Assembly (NCBI GenBank): GCA_034770075.1
Contig: CM068378.1
Location: 45,102,508 to 45,166,507, forward strand
Origin: Aralia elata
Lineage: Eukaryota; Streptophyta; Magnoliopsida; Apiales; Araliaceae
DNA: 64,000 nt
Direction: 5' to 3'
Shown here: in pieces, positions 21,914 through 32,000 of the stretch
Layout of the letters: each line of letters opens with the position of its first letter
Position numbering within the stretch: the stretch's first letter is position 1
Position numbers and translations under genes: made by a program
Notes under the pieces: generated by a model
What the model was told of the DNA's origin: nothing
The model's input: the letters and a program-made list of their open reading frames with translations, nothing else
The model's database searches: none

Positions 21914-23528
21914 TGTTGTGTTATTTAAAATGTGATAAACCCATAGTTTTGAGCAATGCTTTTAGAATCATGATGGTGATCATGCTAATGAGATCTAAAT
22001 TCTAGATAGCTCAAAAACTAAAATCGTTCCTAATCGTTGGATTACTAAAAAGGGGATTAGTGAATCTGGATAGATTAGTACATACATTGCTTGCTCTTAG
22101 GAAGAGGATGATTGATCTCACAATCATTTGTGTGGAGACACTAAAGCAAGTATGTAGGTACTTATTAGAGAATAAGTTCACTGAACGTGGCTCGCTAAGG
22201 AATACCTAATGGAGTTTTACTCGCCTGTCAATAGAAATTCCTCTAGCGATAGTTGTAACGAATGCAATTTTGAGAATTAATAAAAATATTTATTGAGTTG
22301 TATAAATATTTTTGTTAATTTATTGAATTAATAGATGATTTATTAAGCTATTGTGAAATAAGTTTATGTTGAGTTAATTGTGTTAATTGTTACTTGAATA
22401 TGATGTGTGATGATTATTCTAATTTAATTATTAATTAAATTAGATGATGAAAAGAATTATTTGAATAAATGATTTATGTTAATAAATAATTTATTTGAAT
22501 AATATAATTTATTTGGTGTTTTTGTTAAATAAAATTATTATTTGAATTAGTTATATTTAATTGAATTTATTTAATAATGATAAGTTCAATTAAATTAAAT
22601 GTGTGACATTTAAAACTATATGTTATAATGTTTTATTAAAATAAATGAAAGGAGTTTTAATTTAGTTTTTCCAAACTAGGCCTTATGACCTTTGGTTGGA
22701 TAAATGAGTTATTTTAATTGTGTTTTACCAAACAAGACATAAGAATAATAGGTTATTTTATTAGTGTTTACCAAACAAGCCTTAGAGGCTTTTGAAATCT
22801 TTAACTGATAGATTAATATCATACGTTATTATTTTATTAAATCATCAATTTTTATTTTATCAGTTTATATTTTTAAACTACGTCAGTTAAGAAAAAGAAA
22901 AGAAAAAAGAGAAAGAACAGAGTTTGAGAGAAAGAAAAGAATAGAGCTCTGTGAGTTTGAGAGTTGAGAGAAAAGAAAGAATTGAGAGTTTGTGAATTGA
23001 GAAAGAGAAGGAAGGGAAGTGCTAGTAAGGAATTATATATAGCTTGAAGGTATAATTCTTTTGGTTTTGTTCTTCATTATGTTTTTATTATTTTATTTCC
23101 CTGTATATGATTTCTACTTCACTGTATATGAATTTATATGCCAAATACATGAATTACTTGGTTATAATTGTTAGTAAGCATGTATTAAAGATTATGTGGT
23201 GATTATAAACTAGTTTGAAGAATTAATTCATGAAAACATGCAAAAAGAATTGTTTTAATTGGTTGAAAAATGAATTTACAGAGTTTAATTTCATGAGAAT
23301 GGTTAAAACTTGAATATTTGGTTTTAACAGTGAATTTTTGGTTTTAAACTAGTTGTTTATGTGTTAGAATGATTAAAATGTTTACAGAACATGTTAGGTA
23401 AATGTTTTATATCATATATGATGTCTGGGTATGTTTAATTTGTATTCTGGATGGTAGAATTCGGAAAATTTGGCCAAATTTGGCCTAAGTTTTCACTGGT
23501 TCGCGACTGTAGGAGATGACTGTCGAGT

Positions 23529-23642
23529 CTCTCGCCCCGGCGAGAGAAATGACCTGTAAATTCTCGCCCCGGCGAGAAAATTTACAAAGGGAATCCTCGC
23601 CCCGGCGAGAAAATTTAAAAGGAATTGTCGCCCCGGCGAGAA
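23529..23642 (+). repeat. GC-rich dyad cluster, CTCGCCCCGGCGAG x4
   Basis: Four copies in 114 bp, the last with GTCGCC as left arm. They are separated by A/T-rich spacers and preceded by TTCGCGACTGTAGG. Confidence 0.95.
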
Positions 23643-23908
23643 CCACTGCTGGAAAATTTTTATTTTGTTTTCCTTTCTTAGAAGTTATGATGGATAATTA
23701 AATTTATATTAAAGTATTAAGTGATTAATGAAATTCCTAGATAATTGAAAATTGTTGATTATGGTTTGCTAAATGAGATGTTATAATAAAAAGGATAAAA
23801 GCAAGCTTAAAGTGTATATTATTTTGTAACTAATTATGTTACCATTTTATAATTAAATGTATAGGTTGTTTAAGGATCGTGAGATATTTAATTTGTAATC
23901 AACGCTTG

Positions 23909-24080
23909 AGGCAAGTTCCTTATCTCAACTTATTACTTTATGTTGAGCACGTTTTCCTTCCTTAAGCTTGAAAATTATTTATAGCAAGTTGTTGTTCTCT
24001 TTTAACTTGTTAATTTATTCAAGACAAGTTTATTTATATTGAGCAAGCTTATTGACCTTAGCTTATTGATATTCAAGCAA
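23909..24080 (+). repeat. GCAAGTT/GCAAGCTT series in the Tekay-like LTR
   Basis: Five or six degenerate words (GGCAAGTTCCTTATC, AGCAAGTTGTTGTTC, ACAAGTTTATTT, GCAAGCTTATTG, GCAAGGTTATTATC) spaced 25-60 bp apart. An inverted repeat GACTAGC...GCTAGTC follows at about 24177-24207. Confidence 0.55.
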
Positions 24081-24631
24081 GGTTATTATCATGATTATAT
24101 ACTCAAGCTTTATTCCAATCATTGTTATTATTCAAACTTCGAGTATAGTTTCTATTGAACAAACTCTATTGAATTAGACTAGCAAACCCTTTTTGATTCA
24201 GCTAGTCCTTAGTTGATGAACGTTTCAACGACTTAGAATGTTTTCTATACTTGTTCCAAGCCAATTTCCTTTTTGGTATGGATTCAGACGATAAACTGAG
24301 ATGAACAACCCTAACATAGGGGATTACTTACGCGACAACGTTAAAATTTTTGTGCACAATACATTGTACAAAGGGCTGATCCCCCTGAGTACGAGATGTT
24401 GGTCCATAGTCTATATGACCGTTAAAGGTTACAGTAGAAATACTTGTCAACCTAGGACATAGTTCGAGGTCTTGTGACCCTCAGATATAATTTCTAAATC
24501 TTGAATTCTATATTTTTGGAATCAAGCATTCTAAAGAGCTTTTAAATTTAAATCATTTATTGGTTGAGAATCAGCAAACTATTACTCCTCAGTTGAAATC
24601 ATTTCATTTAGATATTATTGTTATTGTACTT

Positions 24632-24651
24632 GTGAGCAATTGTTTGCTCAC
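24632..24651 (+). promoter_or_regulatory. Conserved LTR stem-loop, Tekay-like version
   Basis: GTGAGCAA, loop TTGT, TTGCTCAC: a perfect 8-bp stem, followed by TCTTGC. The 3' LTR copy (45739-45758) is identical. Confidence 0.65.
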
Positions 24652-24670
24652 TCTTGCACAAATTATTGCA

Positions 24671-24733
24671 GCTAAGGCTGAGAAACCGGACGAGCCGTCC
24701 ACGAGCAAAGGCAAGGGCAAGATGCATAAATAG
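24671..24733 (+). CDS. Conserved end of a candidate LTR-encoded small protein, Tekay-like copy
   Basis: Twenty codons plus TAG, ending PSTSKGKGKMHK. Aligned with 10287-10349 (also 20 codons), nine codons differ only synonymously and codons 7-17 have no amino-acid change. The frame is open upstream for at least 40 codons and includes a hydrophobic stretch (DIIVIVLV). The preceding TTGCAG could be a splice acceptor, but this is not kept in family Y. The start is unknown, so only the conserved end is given. Confidence 0.35.
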   Translation, partial: AKAEKPDEPSTSKGKGKMHK

Positions 24734-24988
24734 CTAAAGACCTGTTATTTATTTGATGATCGATTGTATCAAGACTTATTTAAATTATGTTTTATTCCGC
24801 ATTTGATGTATTAAGGTTAAGATAACCTGGGAGTTGAATATTTAATAGTTTGGTGATGTAACCCATTTTGGGAAGATATTTCTTTAAGTTTATTTAATTG
24901 TTATTTTATTGGGTAGTTAGTTTTGAATGTACGTTATAGTGAACACCAAATCAGTGGGAATTAAGTACCTGGATTTGGGGGTGTCACA

Positions 24989-25225
24989 GGTTGGTATCAG
25001 AGCTGTAGGTTATGAACCTTTAGGTGGGGAAAACCTTAGGGTAGTAGCCTTTTAGAAGATAGAGAATATAGTGGTGATAAACTCTTACCGAGTTCTAAGG
25101 AATGAATTACGCAAATTCATAAAAGATAACAAAATGATTATGTGCTATGTGCTTATTTGATAACAAACTTATGTGCTCGCGAGTAATATCGATTAGTGAT
25201 TAAAACTTAAAACTTTGTTGTCAGG
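24989..25225 (+). promoter_or_regulatory. Primer binding site and leader of the Tekay-like element
   Basis: TGGTATCAGAGC at 24992-25003 complements the 3' end of plant initiator tRNA-Met, 3 nt after the LTR. A noncoding leader of about 220 nt follows, with AGGTTATGAACCTT and a GATAAACTCTTACCGAG block shared with 9262-9480. Confidence 0.9.
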
Positions 25226-26059
25226 ATGACTGATAGAGGAGAGCCCAGCCAGACTAGGGAGGAGGAGCCCCGAGATATTCACGTGGTTCATGAACAGCTA
25301 GTGCAGAGGGAGCCATCTCCATTGGTTACAGTTACAGGTCACGAGTATGAGCCTGAGACTGATCCTGAGGAGGACCCTGAGGAGGACCCTGAGGAGGACC
25401 CTGAAGAGGTTGAGGAGGAGGAGGAAGACCCTGAGGGGATATCACTATCTACTTTGGGTGTTCAGATGTACGAGCAGGTGTATGATCGCAACGTAGAGTT
25501 GCAGGATAGAGTGGAGGAGTTAGAGAGGCAGCTGGCGGAGCGACAGACTGCTTTGGAGCAGAAGAGCAGTGAGATCGAGTAGCTAGACATACGTCTTGGG
25601 GATGTGGAGTGGAAGCTGGTTCATGTAGAAAGTGAAAAGGAGGAGTTAGAGGAACAGGCTGCAGAACGTCAAACCACTCTAGAGCAGAAGGATGCTGAGA
25701 TTCAAGACCTTTCATCACGTCTTGCAGAGGCTGAGCAGAGGCTAGCACAGTCTGAGTATCGATGCGGACAGTTGATAGCCAGGAATGAGATTGTACGAGA
25801 TGAGTTGAAAGAGGAGTCAGCTAAGCGGGCGAGAGCGGAGACAGCTTGGCTGAGGGAGGCTGATCGCGCAGATCGTGTTGAGTGTGAGGTGCGGTCAAAG
25901 AAGGCCAAGATTGATGAGATGGAGTATATTTTTCATACTACCATGGATAGAGCTCAAGATCGAGCTAATCGTCATCCAGATGAGATGGATCGTAGGATGA
26001 TGACACGCATTATGGAGCAGGAACGCCAGGAAGCTGTGCGTCGTGGAATGTCATCATAG
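25226..26059 (+). pseudogene. Upstream acidic/coiled-coil ORF of the Tekay-like element
   Basis: One reading frame of 277 codons lies between the PBS and gag, broken by a single TAG at 25580-25582. The first 40 or so residues are Glu/Pro-rich. Residues about 50-75 are an acidic repeat of DPEE units, encoded by 12-bp tandem repeats. From about residue 85 to the end it is strongly heptad-like (VEELERQLAERQ, then IQDLSSRLAEAEQRLAQSE), predicting a long coiled coil. It is not part of the standard gag-pol set. The equivalent start is seen at 9493 in element Y, so the ORF belongs to the lineage. It may act as a structural or gag-partner protein, or may have been captured from the host. The function is unknown. 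Confidence 0.7.
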
Positions 26060-26349
26060 ATTGTGATTAGTTATGTTATTAGGAAACTATGAAGTGAATT
26101 AATTGTAATCCCAGTTTCTATAATGGGGTAGAATGATGATGTAATTCTGAAACTTTGTGATTTCAGGATAGATGATGTAAATAACTACGATGTTATCTCT
26201 ATTATGTTTTGAAGCAGTTAATGAATAAAATACGAAAGTTTATCAGATGTACTGTGTGTTAAGTGTTTTATATAAATGTTTAACTTAAGACTTAAATGTT
26301 TAGGTAATTGAGCAATAGTCTAATGACGCGAATTGTTTTTAACAATAAG

Positions 26350-27325
26350 ATGCCTCCATGAAGACAACCAACACGTCAACAGACCCCTGAGGGATCTACT
26401 AACAACGAAGAAGCCAACTCTAATCCCATGCAGCAGTTGGTAAATTTGTTAACGGGAGCCTTTGCAAATCAACCACAAGCTCAGGCTACAACCTTTAAAG
26501 ACTTCAAGGCAGTCAGACCTCCGGAATATCACGGCACTATGAATCCCATTGAAGCTCAAACATGGATCATGGAGATGGAGAAGGTGTTTGATGTCGCTAG
26601 GGTCAATGAGGACCAAAAGACGGCATTTGCAACGTTTATGTTGAAATCAGAAGCTAGCTACTGGTGGCAAGCAAATAAGACTCGAGGTGGCCAAGGGATT
26701 ATTCCGTGGGAGCGGTTCAAGGAGATATTTTTCGAAACCTATTTCCCGGCAAGTGCTCAGAACCAAATGGAAGTACAGTTTCTAGAGTTGAAGCAAGGTG
26801 TTATGTCGGTATCTGAGTATGCTGCCAGATTCAACGAGTTGGCGAGGTTTGCGCCTTATCAGGTTAACACGGATGAGAGGAAGGCCAGAAGGTTTGAGCA
26901 GGGATTGAAGCCCTGGTTGTATAGCCGAGTTTCAATGTTTCAACTGAACTCGTTTGCGGCAGTGCTGGAGAAGGCAATTATCGTTGAAGGAGGCAGTGAT
27001 GCTTTGTCTAAGTACAATCAGGAGCAGAAGAAAAAGAAGAATGAGAATGAAAATAAGGCAAGTGGTAGCCATGGGGGCAGTAGCCAGAAGAGGAAATGGA
27101 ATGATAGTAACTCTGCGGGAAATCAGCAGGGTAATCAGAAGAAGAAGATGGAGGTGTGCAACAACTGTGGAAAGAGCCATATGGGTGCTTGTTTGAAGGG
27201 TAAGCGGGTGTGCTTCAACTGCGGGCAGGAGGGGCATATCGCACCAAATTGCCCTAATCCAAAGAAGGGAGCATGTTTCATCTGTGGGTCGAAGGATCAC
27301 TTTGCCCGAGAGTGCCCTAAGAAAG
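26350..27325 (+). pseudogene. Gag of the Tekay-like element, interrupted by the Athila-like element
   Basis: The best start is ATG 26350 (MPP), where codon 4 is TGA at a position expected to be Arg. The next in-frame ATG is 26428. The Ty3-type capsid domain spans about 26500-26950 (FKAVRPPEYHG, WIMEMEKVFD, ARRFEQGLKPWL). The nucleocapsid end has Cys-rich knuckles: CNNCGKSHMGAC, then CFNCGQEGHIAPNC, then CFICGSKDHFAREC. The insertion at 27326 falls just after the last knuckle; the frame resumes at 39591 in phase once the duplicated GAAAG is discounted. Confidence 0.92.
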
Positions 27326-28922
27326 TGATGAGTGGGTTTTATACCTACAAATTAGTTATCCTTTGAACTCAATTCTTTGCTATCCTTAGGTGTTTTTAGT
27401 ATCTATTTACTCCTTTTATGCTTTTGTTGTGCAGGGAACAGTTGTGGACGATCGTGGTGGTTTTTGGCAGGACCAGGGGCAAAAGGGTAATTTCAGCAAG
27501 ACATGTAACCTCGCCGCGGCGAGCTCCCCAGGCTAATTTCCTCGCCGGGGCGAGCTCTCGCCGGGGCGAGCCTCCAAGGCCAATTTCTTCGCCGGGGCGA
27601 GCCCTCGCCGGGGCGAGCTCCCCAGGCTGTTTTTCTCGCCGGGGCGAGAGCGCGATTTCTGGTGCGGCTGGCTTTGTCTGTTCTGCTATTGTGGCGCACT
27701 AGAGGAGGAATTTCAGGAACGGGAAAATGAGGAGAGAGGGAATTCAGATGAAAAATCATCCAGGGAGTTGGTATTGCATTATTCAAGCTTGGTTACACAC
27801 TTGGAAAAAGCTAGGGTTTGAGAGAAAAAGAAGAAGAACAAAGGAGCTAAAGGAAAGATTATCAGAATTTCATCAACCAAAGAGGCTTGGAGCACGAAGT
27901 AGGAAGCAAGAGCAACTCAAGAAGAACTACATCTCACTAATTCGGGAATATCATCACAAAAGGGGTGTATCTTCATTTGTTGTAGTTCTTTATTCTTACT
28001 TTGTTATTCCAAACCATGTACTATAATCAGTTTATGATGTTATTAAGATTAAATATGAGCTAAACTCTTCATTCTAAGATTGCAATGGAACCCAACTTGT
28101 AGTTTAAATTGAATGCTCTCTCTTGAATGGTAATTAGGCATTTTGTGAATTGGAGTTTATAACCTTTGATTAAGGATTAATTACTTGGCCCGTAATTACT
28201 TTGGTAACTTATATGGAATTGAGAGAAGAAGTATAAGTTGAGACCTAGTTATGAATTCATGTGAAAATTAGATATTCTTTATGGATAATGTATGAGATTA
28301 TGTGACGTGAGTCTTATGTATTATTCTTGAGGGTTGATAATTTGATTGTATTTAGGATAGACATATACCTAAATACCACATGTATCCATTTGAGAATCAT
28401 GCTTAATGATTTCTATTGTGAAAGTTGGTAATTGATAGAATGGTTAATGGGATTTTACGTGACATGTGTCTTATTAATTGTTCTTGATATGGGATTCTTG
28501 CTTGTGTATAGAATAGAAATATATTTATGCACCACAATAGGAAATACGTATTCGACCATCGAGAGAGGCTTATATATACTTGTGATTTCTCGGATAGCAA
28601 TTCTTATGTTCTAATTTACCAAACAAGAGAGAGTAGGATGTTTAAATGAAGAGTTGGGGGATATTGTAATCTTAGACCTTTTTATCTTGAACTTTATCCG
28701 TGTTAGTAAAACCTTGTTTTCTAAATTTCCTTTATTTTAGTTTTAATCAACAACAAACACAAACCATATTGTCATTGTTTAAATTGGATTGATTTTACAT
28801 GCGATTGATATTTGGTAATTATTTAACATAATTCCTCGTGGGTTCGACACTTTACTTATCTTATATTACTTGTGGACCGCGTATACTTGCGCGTGTTTTA
28901 TTGATTGCGAAATCGAGCAACA
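27326..28922 (+). mobile_element. 5' LTR of the Athila-like element
   Basis: TGATGAGTGGGTTTTATACC to AATCGAGCAACA, 1597 bp. It carries six GC dyads (27510-27648), one more than the 3' LTR. Confidence 0.97.
27510..27648 (+). repeat. GC-rich dyad cluster, CTCGCCGGGGCGAG x6
   Basis: Copies begin at 27510 (perfect palindrome CTCGCCGCGGCGAG), 27541, 27557, about 27588 (TTCGCC arm), 27604 and 27635. The 3' LTR cluster (38189-38311) lacks the 16-bp unit at about 27602-27617. Confidence 0.95.
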
Positions 28923-28928
28923 AGTTTT

Positions 28929-28946
28929 TGGCGCCGTTGCCGGGGA
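28929..28946 (+). promoter_or_regulatory. Primer binding site (tRNA-Asp)
   Basis: TGGCGCCGTTGCCGGGGA, 18 nt complementary to the 3' end of plant tRNA-Asp (…CCCCGGCAACGGCGCCA), 6 nt after the LTR. Confidence 0.92.
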
Positions 28947-29052
28947 ATTATTTTACAATAATTTTACCAATATTGATTATAGTTGAATTGATCTTAATTT
29001 AGACTTGTTTTTAATTTTTGTTTACTTGATTGTGTAGGTACCCTGGATTTGT

Positions 29053-32000
29053 ATGCGCCGATCACAAAGTCTTGAGTTATTTCCTTACGATCCCGAGATC
29101 GAGAGAAATACCCGAAGACTAAGAAGAGAAAGAATCAGGGATTCTAACAATCAAGAAACCATGGCGGCAGAGGAACAAAAAGCATTGAAAGACTATGTAA
29201 CGCCGCAGATAAGTGATCTACAGTCTAGTATCATAAGACCGGCAATAACTGCAACTGCCTTTGAAATTAGACCGGGAACAATACAAATGGTGCAAAATTC
29301 GTTACAGTTTGGGGGTTTGCCCAATGACAACCCTAATGAGCATTTGTTGAGTTTTATTGAGATATGTGATACTTTCAAATTTGTTGGGGTAACGGATGAT
29401 GCTTTGAGACTTAGACTTTTCCCGTTCACTTTGAGAGACAAAGCTAAGAGTTGGCTTCACTCCTTGCCACCGGGGTCCATCACTACATGGTCAGACTTAG
29501 CACAGAAATTTTTGGCAAAGTTCTTCCCTCCTGCAAAGTCTGCTAGATTGAGAAATGAAATTGCAACCTTTGAGCAACATCATGGGGAGTCATTGTATGA
29601 GGCATGGGAGAGATTTAAAGATTTGCTTCGAAGATGCCCGCATCATGGATTCCTCCCATGGATGCAATTGAATACCTTCTACAGCGGATTGGGATCTCAC
29701 AATCGGTCTTGTATAGATGCAGCAGCTGGGGGATCTCTCATGGCTAAGAATTATGGGGAAGCAATTGAGTTATTGGAGGTCATGACTGCAAATAACTACC
29801 AGTGGCCAACTTCTAGAATGAGTCAACCAAAGGTAGCCGGAGTATTAGAGGTGGATGCCATCACAGCCTTAGCAGCTCAAATGGCAGCAATGTCAAAGAA
29901 AATTGATTCCTTGACTGACTCAAAAGTGCAGCAGGTGGCTGTTGTTTGTGAAGTTTGTGCAGGGACACATGCCAATGACCAATGTCCATTTGACCACGAG
30001 GCAGTTCAGTTTGTAAGTAGCTACCAGAGACCGCCAAATCAGTACCAAAACACTTACAATGCTGGAAATAGGAACCATCCTAACTTTTCATGGAGCAACA
30101 ACCAAAATTTTCAGCAAGCTCCTAAGCCACATCATCCACCAGGGTTCCAAAATCAGTCTCAACAACATCATACAGCTCAAACCTCACAACCACAACCAGA
30201 GAGAAAATCAGATTTTGAGGAGTTGATATTGAAACACATGGCTAACCAAGATATCTTGATTAAAAACCAAGCAGCAGCACTTAAGGCTTTGGAAAATCAA
30301 ATTGGGCAGATGGCTAGTTCCATGTCAAATAGACCTCAGGGATCTCTTCCTAGTAACACAGAGACTAATCCAAGAAGAGATGGGAAAGAGGAATGTCAGG
30401 CAGTAACTCTCAGAAGTGGTAAACAAACCTTACAAGAGCCCGAATTGCAAAAGGGGGCAGCCCACTCAAGCTCTCCTTCGGACTTGACTAATGCTGATTT
30501 TTCTAAGGAAATGGACAGCAGTGCACCACCTGAGTCAGGGAAGAAAGATACCACAGATAAACCTAGTGTTGAGCCTACTCCAAAAGTGTATCCACCAGTA
30601 CCTTTCCCTCAGAGATTGCAGAAGCAAAAGTTGGATAAACAGTTTGCCAAATTCCTGGAGGTCTTCAAGAAGTTACAAATTAACATTCCTTTTGCAGAGG
30701 CCTTAGAACAGATGCCTAGCTATGCCAAATTTATGAAAGGAATTCTGTCTAGGAAGAAAAGGCTAAATGACTTTGAGACAGTGGCTTTGACAGAAGAATG
30801 TAGTGCCGTGCTGCAAAGAAAGCTACCTCCCAAGTTGAAAGATCCAGGCAGCTTCACTATACCGTGTACTATTGGTAGCCTTTCTTTCAACAAATGTTTG
30901 TGTGACCTGGGTGCTAGTATTAATCTCATGCCATTATCCGTGTATACTCAGTTGGGATTGCCTGCACCAAAGCCTACAAACATTTCTCTTCAGCTTGCCG
31001 ATAGGTCGGTCACATACCCAAGGGGAATTGTTGAAGACATTCTTGTCAAGGTGGATAAATTCATCTTCCCGGCTGATTTTATCATCTTAGATTATGAGGA
31101 AGATAAAAACATTCCTATTATTCTGGGGAGACCATTTTTAGCCACTGGAAGAACTTTAATCGATGTGCAAAAGGGAGAGCTCACTATGAGGGTTCAGGAT
31201 CAAGAAGTGACCTTCAATGTATTTAAGGCCATGAAATTCCCTTCGGATGAGGAAGAATGTTTTCATGTGGATGTTATCGAGCAAGCTGTGAATGACGAAT
31301 TTTTGAATATGTTAAACAATGATCCATTAGAAACTGCACTTCTGGGAGAGTTTGACATAGAAGATCCAGATTTGGTTGAATATCTACATATTTTAGATAC
31401 AGTGCCACGGGGGAGCAAGTTTCAAATTCCGTTTGAATCTCTTGAATATGCTGAGAATGCTACAGATCGGTTGAAACCATCCCTTGAGACACCTCCAGCA
31501 CTTGAGCTAAAACCTTTGCCTAACCATCTCAGGTATGCATATTTAGGCGATTCAGCTACCTTACCTGTTATTATTGCATCTGTGCTTAACGAGTTTCAGG
31601 AAAGCAAGCTGTTGCGGGTTCTTAGGGAGTACAAATCTGCTATTGGATGGACCATCGCCGACATCAAGGGAATAAGCCCATCTTACTGTATGCACAAAAT
31701 CTTGATGGAAGATGATAGTAAGCCCACTGTGGAACATCAGAGGAGACTCAACCCAATCATGAAGGAGGTGGTAAAGAAAGAGATTTTGAAATGGTTAGAT
31801 GCTGGAATAATTTATCCTATTTCTGACAGTGCATGGGTGAGCCCAGTTCAGTGTGTACCCAAGAAAGGAGGCATGACAGTTGTAGCCAATGAGAATAATG
31901 AATTGATTCCAACAAGAACAGTAACTGGTTGGAGGGTGTGCATGGATTACAGGAGGCTTAACAAAGCAACTCGAAAGGATCACTTCCCATTACCCTTCAT

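Larger units (their letters stand above)
22254..24988 (+). mobile_element. 5' LTR of the Tekay-like element
   Basis: TGTAACGAATGC to GGGGGTGTCACA, 2735 bp. By eye it differs from the 3' LTR at about 25 positions, mostly transitions, plus a 137-bp deletion near 23232-23240, where the 3' LTR has extra sequence between two AAAACATG words (44202-44342). Confidence 0.95.

Noticed and set aside
23516..23701. Open frames through GC dyad clusters (also at 27418, 38097, 44623, 60274, 25449)
   Set aside because: Repeated SPRRE/APAR-type peptides come from translating CTCGCC dyads. Frames differ between copies and are broken easily, so they are not genes. The frame at 25449 is the antisense of the coiled-coil ORF.
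27500..27650. CRISPR-like array
   Set aside because: Short palindromes with irregular spacing inside both LTRs of a plant retrotransposon. There is no repeat-spacer regularity, no cas genes, and a eukaryotic context.
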